DNA from: Hanleya hanleyi
Taxonomy: Eukaryota > Mollusca > Polyplacophora > Lepidopleurida > Hanleyidae
Assembly (NCBI GenBank): GCA_036873755.1
Contig: JAVTVY010017245.1
Span: 1 to 64,000 of the forward strand
Length of the DNA stretch: 64,000 nucleotides
Reading direction: 5' to 3'
Positions within the stretch are counted from its first letter, which is position 1, and each line of letters starts with the position of its first letter. The notes beneath the pieces are model-generated. The model saw only the letters and a program-made list of their open reading frames with translations. It was not told the origin of the DNA and made no database searches. Position numbers and translations under genes: made by a program. Of the stretch, positions 1 through 11,850 are shown in pieces.

Positions 1-1990
1 TAAGTTTTTTTTTGGACAAAATGGAAATTTACTTCTTTGAACCCGGGAAAAATAATTATCGTTTGCTGAACATGAATATAACATTCCCAGTGTTATACTT
101 CACATCACTTGTAAGCTCAATGGCCTTTTTTTTGAATACGTGAAATTCTCATGACTCCAGTCCAATGCCTACATCCCCCAGGCCACATCTGGGGATTTTG
201 CTTCATCTTGTGGTTGACCATGTTGTTAAACAGACTAAGGATTTCAAAGAATTGAAAAAAAAAAATCTTTTTTTTTTGAATGACTGACATTGCTTTAGGG
301 CCAATTTTGCAGCCCATCAACAAAATGCTTTATTTATATTTCATTAAACAATCTTTTTTACAATTCATAATTTTATTAACATTATGGTTTAAAAATGGAT
401 TGACAGGACATTGGTTCTGCTAGTGCTGGCATAGACATGTGGCAATGGGGATATTGACAACTGAATGTATCTAAATCTAGACTACATCAGGCCCTGCTTA
501 CACAAATAACTAAAATGCAACCAGGGAAAATATGCTGCTATACTGTATGGAGAATTGCAAGTATTCTAGGGAGCTTCGATTCAGGGCATTTTGGTCAAAT
601 AGACATACATGTACTGTAACACTGATACCTGGCATGCCTACATATTGTATGCCTGTATGTTGACCATTCAGCTACAAAATCTGAAGTGGTTGACTTATTG
701 CACAATGCACTTTACATATGGGGACTGGTGGCCTGCTTGTGCCAACAAAGTAAACACTTCACTCTCCAATACTGATGTAGTAATTTGATCCAGTTCATTG
801 GTATGGCTATCCCAATTATATTTTGTTAGCCCCCAGTGGCTATGAAGCCATGAACTTCAGGATGTCTGGAGATGCATTCTGACCAATTTTCAATGAATAA
901 AATCACAAATTATCACTCAGTTAATGCTCATTGATGATTCTCTTTCGGTGCAAACCAAATTGTCATTTAAATGAAAAATCTCAATTATCTGACTTAATGT
1001 CAAAACCTCCACAACCATTATCATGATTAAAGTTTTTTTCAATTGAACTCTATGTGCCATCTTCCTAGGGTTTTACATTTCACCTGCTTGTTTTTCGTGG
1101 CATTTGGTCTTCACTAGGTGGTGCTATGGACATGAATGCAGGTAAACATGTGTAACATCATATCTTGTGTTTGATTTCCATGAAATTTGGGTATAATTAT
1201 CTTGCAAGATGGGCAAAGGACTGACAACATTTTGGTGGTGTTGGCGAATTATGGAGACGCATTTTTGCATCTCAAAATAAGATTTTGTTTTCACAAAAAT
1301 GGAAATTTGCTTCTTCATCAGGGAAAAGCAATTCTGTTTTGCTGAACATGAATGTAACATTCCCAGTGTTATAATTCACATCCGTTGTAAGCCAAATGGC
1401 CATTTTTTTAAATATATGAAATTCTCATGACTAATGTGAATAAAATCACAAATAATCACTCAGTTAATGCTCAATTGGTTTGTTTTATGTGGAGGTCCCC
1501 AGAATTTATTTGAAACTCGAGATTGAAATTGCACATACCGTTGTATTTTTTTTACTGAAAAAGTAGAAAGATTTTTGAAGTGGAACTTGTACATACCTGC
1601 TATATGGCACATCCCACCTGGGAAATTTTTACATGTACATGTATATCTAATTGAAGTAATCCATTGGAACCACTGATGATCTTCCAATAATAGAGAAGAA
1701 AAGCAACTCTGAGTATATGACAATTTCAGTCTGTATATTTCACTATTAGTTATAGCATCTTCAGCAGTGAACAAAGTTACAAACAGCTCCATACGCACAG
1801 TATATATACAAGGCATAATGTGATCTTGGCCAATACACATTTATGAATAGGTAAGGCAGTAAATTATGTCGGTCAGGTTGGAGAGATATTAAAATGCTGT
1901 CATTTCCAGAAATTGTTAAATGTTGAGCGATAACCTGACAGCGATCTACAAATGATGTGATTCAGGTGATACAATACACACTCTACTTGA
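1..1990. repeat. Non-coding DNA with diverged direct duplications
   Basis: No credible gene is visible. A stretch of about 145 bp at 18-165 recurs in the same orientation at 1297-1435, sharing for example AACATTCCCAGTGTTAT and TGAAATTCTCATGACT. A second short segment at about 893-931 recurs at 1437-1473 (AATCACAAAT...CACTCAGTTAATGCTCA). The duplicated pieces are diverged and interrupted, which fits an old tandem or segmental duplication or two copies of one unclassified repeat. The open frames here are short, low-complexity and lack recognisable domains. Confidence 0.5.
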
Positions 1991-2279
1991 TGAAAACAAT
2001 ACATAATCTGCTTATTTGGCAAAAACTAAGTAAACTGTACACAAATGAATAAAGTATGGTGATATAGTGGGTATGTACCCACATTGAATATTTCTACCTG
2101 TCATGAAGTTTGGATAAGGACTGTCATTTTTATCTCGCCTTACGAAGTAAAGGGGAGTTGTCGGTGTCGGTGTTGCCTGTCTGGAAATGATAAAGTTTTT
2201 GGTTTAGCAAATTAAAAAAAAATCTAGAAAAATTAGAAAAAATATTTTAAAAATAGGGGTGCTCCAATGTTAAAATCCC

Positions 2280-3480
2280 TATGATAGAGTTTTGCGTTTA
2301 GCTGAAGTGCACATGTACATCTGTACTTAGAAAGTTTGTTGCAGTTTGTCAGCTGTCATTGGATGATTATGAAACTTGGTATACATGTTTCTTATGATTA
2401 GAGGGTGTACCTGTGCTATTTTTGAGAAGAAATATAAATTTTCCTCCAATTTATGGCAAATGAATGAGTTTCCTGTTTAGGTAAATTGTACATGTAGGCC
2501 TCTACATGTATACATGGACATGTACATGATAAGTTTGCTGCAGTTGTCAGCTCTCATTGGATGATTATGAAACTTGGTACACATGTTTCTTTATGATTGG
2601 AGGATGTACGTGTGCTATTTTTGAGATGAAATATTAATTTTTCTCCAAATTATGGCAAATGAATGAGTTTTCTGTTTAGGTGAATTGTACATGTAGGCTT
2701 CTATGTGTATACATGTACATGGTAAGTTTGCTGCAGTTGTCAGCTTTCATTGGATGATTACAAAGCTTGGTACACAGGTTTCTTATGATTAGAGAATGCT
2801 ATTTTTGAGATGAAATATTAATTTTTCTCCAAATTATGGCAAATGATTGAGTTTTGCGTTTAGCTGAAGTGCACATGTACATCTGTACACCACAGTTTGC
2901 TGCAGTTGTCAGCTGTCATTGAATGATTATGAAACTTGGTACACATGTTTCTTATGATTAGAACATGTAGCTGTGCTATTTAGGTGATGAAATATTAATT
3001 TTTCTCGAAAATTATGGCAAATGATTGAGTTTTACGTTTAGCTGAAGTGCACATGTACATCTGTACACCACAGTTTGCTGCAGCTGAATGATTATGAAAC
3101 TTGGTACACATGTTTCTTATGATTAGAGGATGTCCCTGTGCTATTTAGGAGATGAAATATAAGTTTTTGTTCAAATTTGAGGGTTTTGTCTGAGTAATCT
3201 GCCAATAATAATGTACATGTACACCTGTATATGGAAAGTTTTCTGAAGCTGTCAGCTTTCATTGGATGAGTTTGACACTTGCTACCCAAGTTCAATGTGA
3301 TTCGAGGCTGTGCATGTGCTGTTTAAAGAAATATGACATTAAATATGAATTTTTGTCCTAATTATTGCAGTTTAGACTTTGTATGTTTCCATTGATAAGG
3401 TTTTTGTTGGGCAAAAATTTACATGTAGATCTGTACATGGAAAATTTGTTGAACCTTTCGTGGGATGATTATAAAACTTG
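2280..3480 (+). repeat. Tandem array of units of about 165-200 bp
   Basis: Six to seven diverged units recur. Each contains TTTGCTGCAG(T)TGTCAGCT followed by a block like ATTGGATGATTATGAAACTT and then GTACACATGTTTCTTATGATTAG, with spacing of about 165-200 bp. Units carry ACATGTACAT runs between the conserved blocks. Stops are frequent in all frames, so the array is not coding. It lies wholly inside the inverted-repeat-bounded unit at 1991-4842. Confidence 0.65.
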
Positions 3481-3489
3481 GTGGACATG

Positions 3490-4340
3490 TTTCATTATTT
3501 TCCTAGGTCACAGATCTCCGGCAGTAATGCCACACGGGACTGACCTATCCAGCAGTAATCCCATACGGAACTCAACTATCCAACAGTAATCCCAGACCAG
3601 ACTGGTCTATCCAGCAGTAATCCTATTTGGGACTGGCCTATCCAGCAGTAATCTCACACAGAGCTGACCTATCCAGCAGTAATCCCAAATGGCACTGGCC
3701 TATCCAGCAGTAATGCCACACCGGACTGACCTATCCAGCAGTAATCCCAGACCGGACTGGCCTATCCAGCAGTGATCCCACATGGGACTGGCCTATCCAG
3801 CAGTAATTCCACACAGGACTGGCCTATGCAGCAGTAATCTGACACGGGACTGACCTATCCAGAAGTAATGACACTGGACTGCAATATGCAGCAGTAATCC
3901 CACATGGCACCGACCTATCCAGTCCTAATCCTACATGGGACTAACCTATCCCGCTGTAATCCCACACAGGTTTAGCCTATCCAGCAATAATCCCACTTGG
4001 GACTGGCCTCCCCAGCCGTAATCCCACACAGGACTGCCTATGCAGCAGTAATCCCACACGGGACTGTCCTATCCAGCATTAATCTCATACGAGACTCATC
4101 TATCCAGCAGCAATCCCAGACAGGACTGGCCTATCCAGCAGTAATCCCACAGGGGACTGGTCTATCCATCAGTAATAACACACAGGACTGGTCCATCCAG
4201 CAGTAATCCTACACAGGACTGGCCTATCCAGCAGTAATCTCGGATAGGAATTACCTATCCAGCAGTAATCTCACACTGGACTGCCCTATGCACCAGTAAA
4301 TCCGACGGCACTGACCTATCCATCCTACATGGGATTAACT
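3490..4340 (+). repeat. 30-bp minisatellite
   Basis: About 27 head-to-tail copies of a 30-bp unit containing GGACTGGCCTATCCAGCAGT followed by AATCCCACAC. Point changes between copies are common. A unit length divisible by three leaves open frames (for example 3997-4206) that are repeat by-products rather than genes. Confidence 0.85.
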
Positions 4341-4528
4341 TATATGCCAGTAATCCCACATGGGACAGATGTTATCGTCTGTATCAGATGACTATTCCAG
4401 ACATTATTGTCTGTACCACATCACCTATTCCAGACATTATTGTTTGCTCTACATGTATGCTTTCAATACTGCTGCACCTTCGGCGGATGATCCCGCAAGG
4501 CGAGATGTTGGGGTTCTCAGAACGCTTG

Positions 4529-4701
4529 TAAGATAATATAGGTATAATTTTCTTGGCAATCCACATCAGAATTGATGGAAACCTACAAATGTTGTAACTC
4601 TCATGTTTCATAATTGTATATTCCCATGTGAGTTACAACATTTGTAGGTTTCCATCAATTCTGATGTGGATTGCCAAGAAAATTATACCTATATTATCTT
4701 A
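4529..4701. repeat. Perfect 72-bp-arm hairpin
   Basis: Bases 4529-4600 are the exact reverse complement of 4630-4701, 72 of 72 positions by eye, separated by a 29-base loop. The hairpin abuts the right terminal inverted repeat of the element at 1991-4842. Perfect identity over long arms beside strongly diverged repeats implies a recent inverted duplication or gene conversion between the arms. A transcript would form a long duplex able to enter a small-RNA pathway; that role is inference. Confidence 0.8.
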
Positions 4702-4842
4702 AAATGACAGTCCTTATCCAAACTTCATGACATGTAGAAATATTCAATGTAGGTACATACCCACTATATCACCATGCATACTTTATTCATTTATGTAGTT
4801 TCCTTAATTCTTGCCAAATAAGCAGATAATGTATTGTTTTCA

Positions 4843-5640
4843 CTGCCATCACTGTCGAAATATGGGTACCATGACAGAGTGATAGATCACACAGCCAGTG
4901 AAGGTTCCCGACTTTCATTGGATGTCATTATTGCCGAAGTAGTATTAGCAGCATTTTACAACAACAACAATTCGCTGACTTGCAGTGAAGGTATTTATTT
5001 TTTGTTGTTTGGCATTTTTATTTGCTGGCATTGTTTCAGATAGAAAACAACAGCTTATTTCATACAATCAGGAATGAAAAGGGGGTTAAAACCTTTATGT
5101 TCAAACTTTCGTAGGAAATATAAAAGTGGCAATTTGAAATTTTATTTTTATTCGATTTTTTAATGTCGGTGGGCCCATAAACGCAAAATAAAGTTGGTGT
5201 TGCCTCACGCTGGGTTTCTCCCATTGGTGAAGAAATCTCTTCTCAGAGGCACTTCTACCAGGGATGATTTCTGATTGCTCATCCCCCAGGGGTATGTGTT
5301 CCCCACCCTCTGTCCCATCCTAAAAAAATTGCCACCCTTAATAGGGGGTGTGCCCAAATTGAGTACCAAATTATGTGTTACAAAATTATCTGGGGAAATG
5401 CTCTTCGCCCGTGTTTCACACGAGCTTTCATTCAAATCCATTCACAGCATGGAAGGGTCAACCATCGGCCTGTTCCTCGAATCCAAAATGTTGCTTGAAA
5501 AACAGATCGAATTGGTTATCAGGGTACGACTGATAAGGCTTAACATTTCACATTTCTCTGTAGAGATGTCAACGCAACAGCTAACGAACTAACATATGTC
5601 CCACTGCTTGTTTTGGTTAACTGCAGTGTGGAAATCTATC
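4843..5640. other. No recognisable gene
   Basis: Open frames on both strands at about 5205-5592 overlap one another, have no recognisable domain and no convincing splice context. I see no structured repeat here. Confidence 0.4.
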
Positions 5641-5649
5641 ACGTGTGCA

Positions 5650-5822
5650 TTACTAGGCCCGGGTGTGAAAAGGAATAGGACCACACCCATGGGGTCTCTG
5701 GTGTTAAAGGGAATAGGACCATACCCGTGTGGTTTCCGGGTGTGAAAAGGAACAGGAACCAACGTCGTGATATGACTGAGATAGTGTTGAAAGCGACGTT
5801 AAATCATATTCACTCACTCGCA
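5650..5822 (+). mobile_element. SINE-like repeat with GACGTTAAAT tail
   Basis: About three short subrepeats resembling GGTGTGAAAAGGAATAGGAC and GTGTGGTTTCCGGGTG lead into GTGATATGACTGAGATAGTG and a tail GAAAGCGACGTTAAATCATA followed by CACTCACTC. The same layout recurs at 52630-52912, and the tail alone at 55551-55612. I associate tails of this type with gastropod interspersed repeats (recalled, not searched). No pol III A or B box was identified with confidence, so 'SINE' is provisional. Confidence 0.55.
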
Positions 5823-7200
5823 TTACTAGGTTCTGTGAATTCCTCGCTCGGAACAGACCTACCTGGCTTTGGTTTTTAAGGTGTGGACACTTAATTGTTT
5901 TCATCAACCGGATCAGAGCAGCAAAGCATTAGTTATGAATTTATCAAGGTGAAATGACGTGATTTCTCAGACCACAGGCATAAAACACCATCCGAAGATG
6001 TTTATCTGCCCACTAGATTACATTGATGGGACGAAAATCCTGTGAAACAGTCTGGGCCTCCCTATTACATCTTGAAAGGGGATTGTTCCGTTGTGATGTA
6101 CGCTGCATTGGACCAAGTGCGGCATTAGCGCGGACAAATATTGAACTAAAGCGTTTGATCATATCAAAGTGAAAGGTGCCCTTAACTTCTCAACAGTCGG
6201 TTACTCTACAGTACATCTGGCAAATTGCGGGACATAGTGACATCGTTCAATGAGCTATAAATATCTTGAAAACATTTCTAAGCAGAGGTTCCTGGTAACC
6301 TTACAACAGCGTCCACGATGGGGAAACCACATGTTTAGTGATTTCGTTGAAACTGTCGTACCATGTTCAACAACATCGGCATATGTGTGAGAAATTCAAT
6401 TAAAATAGGAATTATATTAATAAATTATATATCTCCTTCCTTCTAACTAAAATAAGCGACAATGCATTGGTGCTGACATATAACGGTGTATCTGATCAGA
6501 AGTCCTGTGATCATGTAGGCCGATTATCTGACTGCATTGTACATCCTACCGCTGCGGAATAGGTAGAATTTAAGCTGAGCAGACCTCGTACGAGTAAAGA
6601 TGAATGCCAAAATCCTTCTAAAACTCGCTAATTCGAAAATCAAAGCAAATATGTTTCAAAATTGACCATCCTACGCCTAACAGCGATACACACGGACAAA
6701 TGTGAGAATCCTGTTAGTTTTGGACCTGATCAATACACGATGTATCATCATTGGATACACGCTGTCAGTCACACATCTCAAAAGTTGTCAACGTGACGGC
6801 ATGGTTATCACAAACTAATTTAAGAGATAATTTTGTCAACTAGGATGCTTATTTTCAGATATTAACATTTCGAAAAGCGGGTCCAGCTTTTCCATATATA
6901 GTCATTCGGTTTTGGCAATACCTTCCGCAGTTGTGGAATGTGGCCGTGTCGGTTAGCGTGTCTGTCATGTTTGACCATGCGGCTGGTGCCATAGACAATG
7001 TGGGTGCCGAGTGCCAACAGATCCAGTCTCGTATTGCTTAATTAATTTACCACCTTTCCCACAGTTGGCTGCGACGCAAATATAAAAAAACAACATTGGA
7101 TCTTGTTGGCAAGAATACAATGAGCAATTGGTCAAAAACTTTTCTTGGCTATGAACAGAGGAAGTGAAGTGACAAAGGGCTCGTCTATTATATTACGTAG
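5823..7200. other. No recognisable gene
   Basis: Mixed-composition intergenic sequence with frequent stops in all frames. I see no repeat structure or coding remnant that I can name. Confidence 0.4.
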
Positions 7201-7212
7201 AGAAAAGAGTGT

Positions 7213-7500
7213 ATGGCGTTTATCAGACATAAAATAGGGCCAGTGAGGAGACAATATGTGGAAACAAATATGTGCCAAGAGAAAACTTTGAACCCAAACA
7301 AACACTCAGATGGACATGTAAAAATTCAGAAACTGCAAAACAACGAAGGTCAGTCTTCAGATATGTCGCATAAAAACCATTGGCAACAAATGTTCTGTTC
7401 GCAGAGGTTGATACACAAATGTTCTTCGAATAAATTCAGTTTTGTGAATCAAATCGCCCCAACAGATCAGCATTCCGTGGACCTGACAACAGCCTACTAA
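7213..7500 (+). pseudogene. Unrecognised frame, possibly decayed gag tail
   Basis: A 95-codon open frame, hydrophilic and Lys/Gln/Asn-rich, with no domain I recognise outright. Its last third has Cys and His residues spaced loosely like a degraded CCHC knuckle, and it lies about 460 bp upstream of a retroviral-type protease remnant on the same strand. That is the expected place for a gag C-terminus. The assignment rests mostly on position; it could equally be a chance frame. Confidence 0.2.
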
Positions 7501-7939
7501 ACATTTTGAAAGTGGGTAGAACTCTCAAACTAGCAAATGTTCAGGCTTCACTATAAAACAAGAAACTCAGTGAGGTTTAACCTAAAAATGTGAAACTCAT
7601 GAAACCAGTTCTGTAACACAGGTAGCAAAAACATTTCCCTTGCACCAAAACAACGGACTAACTCTCCAGGTTATCAGTAGTTTCATTAGCTAACAATGTA
7701 TTTTTTCGGCATAGAGGAAAAGGAAAACGTACTGTAATAACTGTAAGTAACCTGAACATTTCAGTCAAACATGCCATGGGGTTAAACTGTCATTAAGCTG
7801 AAAAAGGAGAAATGTGAAACTATGTTGTTCGCACGATCCAACTTCAGTGGGCGAAAGGAAAGTAAACTGGAACACTATTGGTGCAATCTCAAGTTAGCCA
7901 CTCAAGTTAGTAGAAATGTCTCAGTGGACATCCCCCTAG

Positions 7940-8180
7940 CACAGTTGATGAGAAGTTACCCAAAGTTCTACTTGACAATGTTGATAAAAAAATTCTGCTT
8001 CACACCGGTGTTTTTGCGAACATTGTTGACCAGCTTATCTGCGACATAGATAAGCCGCAACTCATGAAAAATATTAAACTGCATGTGTGTCCATACAGTG
8101 GCGGTGAACCGCTAAAGATGAAAGGCGAATATAACGCTGGTGTAGAAACAATAGAACAGTTATGTGACATGCTAGAATAC
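7940..8180 (+). pseudogene. Ty3/Gypsy-like aspartic protease remnant
   Basis: The plus strand around 7960-8180 reads in one frame as a piece resembling retrotransposon aspartic proteases: a hydrophobic strand ending in a His-Thr-Gly where the active-site Asp-Thr-Gly is expected, an 'ANIVD'-like strand after it, and then a Y-S-G-G-x-P-L-x-x-x-G block typical of the flap-to-C-terminal half. Loss of the catalytic Asp makes it inactive. The frame stops by about 8180, at a run of eight or more T. It probably belongs to the same retroelement debris as the integrase region downstream, although the order of pieces implies more than one insertion or a rearrangement. Confidence 0.45.
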
Positions 8181-8189
8181 GGCACCCTT

Positions 8190-9430
8190 TTTTTTTGTTA
8201 TTAGCAATGTAAATTAGTTCTTATTATTTCACTTGAAGCCCGATTTCGGGTGTTTTTCAACAGAGTCTCTTTCTGGAAATATTACTGAACGAAGGAAGTC
8301 GATTGTTTGTTTCTAAGCGTGAGGCAATACTCCCTAGTTTCGTATTTTTGGCCAGTGGGATCCCCCGTCAAAATGCATGATGGGGATATTCCCCTGTTGA
8401 TTGTAAAATTGGAAATTGGTTTTGTTTTTATGTTCTATTATAATTTAATTGGAAATTATATGTTATGGGATAATGTAGTTTATCCAAAATGTTTGAAGAA
8501 CTTCCCGTCAGGGGAGATAACTCCGAGGGAGCCATGTGTGTTTGGGTATTTCCCTGTTCCTGGTCGTTCAGGTAGATGGCAATAAAAAGGATTTGAGGAT
8601 GACTCATTCTAAAAGTATTTTTGTGCTCTTCTAGACATGCTATCAAAACAGTCGTTCAGCTCTCAGTTGGGAACATGATACATTTTCAAATCTCCGAACT
8701 GGAGCTAGTTTTCATTACTTTCATGTTCGGTGTGGGAGGATTGGCATTACACTAGGTCCAGTTTCCGACACCACTTTGACAAGTTTGATCTGTTTGAGAC
8801 AATTTGTAGCTGAAATTCGTACGATTGTTACATGGGTCCATAGATAAATCATTGTTCACTGTGAACAGAGTGTCTAATTGTGTATCCCTCCCATTCCAAG
8901 AGCCGACGAAACTGTGTTCTGCTATCTGAACCACTCGATATTTGCTTGTACCAAGTATGCACGGTGAGCCTGGGTGGCGAGCTTGCCAGGATTTACGGTG
9001 ATTGGACATAGGATGGCAGATCCTCCAGATGATGGGGAAGGGGACCGCCTTATGAAGGAAGGCAACCGCCCGCAGATCGCATGTGGGTGCTGGAGTGGAG
9101 TGTTGTTCCCATTATCACATAAGTTTTAAATATAAGACCAGATTTTGGACTGCGTCAACGTGACCTGTCTGTCGTTTACAAGCTTGATGGACAATGGCAT
9201 TGACAGGGTACAGAGAACGGAATAACATCGAGGTCTTACTGAAGGCAATAACCATTGAAATGAAAATACGTAGCTATTTAGAGAGGCGGTCCAAAATGAC
9301 ACGGACTTGAATATGGTAATTTCTCCGGTCGTACTAGCACGAAAAATCCGCCACAGAACTGTAACAACAGTTAACAACAGCCGCCTACGAGAAAGCACAA
9401 GGACCTGAGGGATCTCAGGCAATAGATTAT
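8190..9430. other. No firm feature; possible LTR or leader debris
   Basis: No coding match. A stretch at 8220-8600 ends with an AATAAA-like signal and lies upstream of the gag remnant, so a decayed long terminal repeat is conceivable, but I found no matching copy downstream and do not claim one. Minus-strand open frames at 8752-9494 have no recognisable domain. Confidence 0.3.
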
Positions 9431-9650
9431 ATTCTCGACACAGCAAGAGGTTTTCTTTCGATACGAAGCCATCTTGGTGCAGGGCTTGTTTCATAACGGC
9501 TCACAGAATGAGAGCTTTGAGAGAGGATCTGCGACCGTATTTAGAGAACACATAGGTAACCGACGAGAAACTGTTACAGAAGCTGATGGAGTAACCTCCC
9601 AGGAAATGGAAAGGCCGAGCAAAAACTCTAGTAAATGTCGTGTCCGGTGA
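9430..9650 (+). pseudogene. Ty3/Gypsy-like gag capsid remnant
   Basis: From the ATG at 9508 the plus strand reads 'MRALREDLRPYLENT', an in-frame stop (TAG, 9553-9555), and then 'VTDEKLLQKLME'. A lead-in about arginine-rich Leu-x-Pro-x-Leu followed by V-(T/S)-D-E-x-LL is characteristic of the capsid end of invertebrate Gypsy gag proteins. The frame is lost soon after. The pol protease, RT and RNase H expected between this and the integrase are missing, so the element is internally deleted. Confidence 0.5.
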
Positions 9651-9888
9651 GTGATGATTCATACCAGAAAATTTCATGACAACAACCAAAGAGCCTCATG
9701 AAAAGAACATCAGTAGTGTGCGGAAACCCGCTGGCTCCGCACAAAAACTGCAGTTCTGAAAACTGAAGGTGAAATTATCTACCCACATTCGACAGATGGG
9801 CGTGACGCACTGGGTGTCCGACATGCCCAAAAAGGTAAATGCCGATGGTGATGACCTCTCGTGAATTTCCGCAGATACTCAAGAGCTA

Positions 9889-10242
9889 ATGCAAGAGGGC
9901 ACGGAAAAGATATCACCAGCCGTAATGAGCGCGACGGTGACAGCCTTAATTGTGACAGCAGTAATAACACAAGCAGTGCGGATCACCGCAGTGACGACAA
10001 ACTCAGAAAGTTTACCGGATGAAGAATCCAATCCATTGACGAATATCTCATTAGAGAATGAAAGGATAAAGGTAGCTCAGGAAAATAATGCAAGGATAGA
10101 GGAAATTATACGTGCCAAGAAAATAGGACAACGTTCCTCGCCGCCTGACAATAAACGAAGCTGTGAATGTGACAAGCTCGTCGTCAAAGACGGTATTTTA
10201 TATAGGCGAACCATCATGCTTATTAACTGGTGCTGCCACTGA
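9889..10242 (+). pseudogene. Gypsy pol fragment before the integrase zinc domain
   Basis: A 117-codon open frame. Its C-terminal half has the signature of the RNase H-to-integrase linker of Gypsy pol: a run of 'AQ...N..I..I' residues, a K-x-G-x-R-S-x-P segment, and near the end 'DKLVVKDGILYRR' (residues about 95-107), which normally immediately precedes the integrase HHCC domain. The integrase continues downstream in other frames after frameshifts. The N-terminal third does not resemble pol and may be unrelated sequence. Confidence 0.6.
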
Positions 10243-11850
10243 AATATGAAATCCTTGTCATGAAACAACTCCTCGACGAGTTGGGACATCTGGGTGTGGA
10301 GAGAATGGTGAACTTAGCGGTGAGTGCTTTTATTGGGTAGGCATCTTTAGGGACATCGAACATTACGTCACGAAGGAGTGTATAGGGTCCACTAGAGACC
10401 ATCTCAACTAGTGACCAAGTTGGATGTGATGGACCACTTTACCCGTTACGCATATGTGTACGTGCTTTTTTGTGTTTTTTTCGTTTATCGTTTCACTGTT
10501 ATCAGTCATGTAAGTGGGCCCCAGGGCTGTGGGATTCCTGAGTAAATACAATGCCAGTCTGAAAGAACCGTAGCAGACAATATTTTTAATCATTTCGGGC
10601 TCCCTGCAAGATTGCATCATGACTCACGGGGTTTGATAATGAGATATTTACTATCTGGACAAGATGTGCTGAGGAGTCGTACCATGCCGTACCACTCAGG
10701 AGAGAACTGGTAGGTGGAACGATTTAACATGACAATGGTCAACATGTTGAGGACCTTATCGGAGATACAAAAATTTAGCTGGAAGGCCATGTTGAGAAAG
10801 TCTTTCATGCATATAACTCTACTCAAAATGAATCGACGAGGTGCTCCCCCCTGCTTTATTCTTCTTTAACGTTATCATGTTTGAGTCTGAACTTGGGAAC
10901 CTGGTGACAATCATTCTTCGTTCGCTGCGAAACAGAAGAACTGTACGGAGGAGGCTTATGGTTTGGCCGAGAAAATTGCAGCGAAGCGTTCTACAAAACT
11001 GAAGCTTTACATGGCCGCTTAGTCTTCGGCACTACCATTATATCCAGGGACCTCGTTTTCTCATCATGAACGGCTCCAGGAAACCCGCGTAAACTATCGT
11101 TCTGTGAAGATCAGATCCACCTCGTGGTACACCAGATGGGTGACGAAAGCCAGTGTATGAGTTAGTTACAAGCGTCTGGTCCGTCAATAATAATTCAGCC
11201 GTCGTCCATTAAAGAATATCCGCGTCCATAATCCAAAGACCTATTCCATATTCCATATAACAGCATTAGCACCAAATTCAAAAAGACAATCATAGTATAC
11301 ATAAACATAGGCTACTTTCCTGCGAGAGAGAAGCGGTCAACAGTTTTCAATGATGCCGGCAAGACATCATGATGTTCCAAAGATATCAACGGACACGGAC
11401 ACGGACCCCATCAGTGTACGTGTTGAAATCAGAAAGGGGAGAGGGGCGTCTGAGGTGCTTTCATCGAAACTTGCTCTTGCCTTGTGACAGTTAACCTGTA
11501 AATATTCCGAAGCATAAAATGAGACGGTCAAAACAGGTTAATCACAGCGGGAGAAATCAGGAAATCTACCTACTGACCACTCCTGGGAGGAATTGAGCTG
11601 TGACGTGGAGAATGAGGAAGAGTTCATCTGGGTACCTCCGCCTTGGTGCAGGAGTAAACTCGTGAACAACATGCAGGATTCGAGTGCGTCACTGTCTCCA
11701 TCAACTGAGGTCCCCACTCCTCCCCCATCACGCAGATCCAGTACCAGAGGGGGACAGAAGTGGGGAATATCACAAAATTGGCTACAGAAGATCAACTATG
11801 TTTACATGGCTTAGGCCACCACCAAGGCGAGTCACATATGACGAGAGGGG
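10243..11850 (+). pseudogene. Ty3/Gypsy integrase pseudogene
   Basis: Integrase landmarks occur in order on the plus strand, in shifting frames. HLGVERMVNL and CFYW...DIEHYVTKEC (10270-10380) match the zinc-binding HHCC domain. VMDHFTRYA (about 10420-10450) marks the first catalytic-core strand. A block near 10560-10620 resembles the G-x-P-x-R-x-H-x-D strand. MPYHSGENW, an in-frame stop and VERFN (10680-10725) are the usual PYHPQxNGxVERFN motif. CEDQIHLVV (about 11105-11140) and HRNLLLPCD (about 11455-11485) are the C-terminal chromodomain-side motifs, and PPPRRVTYDERG closes it near 11850. Stops and frameshifts show it is dead. A retroelement 3'-end copy (11166-11390) interrupts it. Confidence 0.75.
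11166..11390 (-). mobile_element. 5'-truncated retroelement 3' end, copy 1
   Basis: This copy is homologous in the same orientation to 16049-16332 and 20129-20408; all three share the terminus TTACAAGCGTCT on the plus strand. It is the most diverged of the three and has stops in the frame that is open in the others. It sits inside the Gypsy integrase pseudogene. A 12-14-bp near-duplicate (CAGTGTATGAGTT before, CAGTGTACGTGTT after) flanks it, which would fit a decayed target-site duplication from retrotransposition. At 20129-20957 the same terminus lies 3' of a reverse-transcriptase fragment, which is why I read all three as copies of one element's 3' end. Confidence 0.5.

Larger units (their letters stand above)
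1991..4842. mobile_element. Element with about 141-bp terminal inverted repeats carrying satellite DNA
   Basis: The sequence at 1991-2130 is the imperfect reverse complement of 4701-4842; both arms contain blocks such as TGAAAACAATACAT and TGATATAGTGGGTATGTACC. The unit they enclose is about 2.85 kb. It holds an array of units of about 165-200 bp (2280-3480), an array of 30-bp units (3490-4340) and a perfect hairpin directly inside the right repeat. No transposase frame is present, so this is a non-autonomous element or an inverted-repeat-flanked satellite cassette. I saw no clear target-site duplication, so the exact ends are uncertain. Confidence 0.5.

Noticed and set aside
3365..4206. Plus-strand frames rich in Pro/Ala/Val/His-Gly-Thr
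   Set aside because: Translation of the 30-bp minisatellite; unit length divisible by three.
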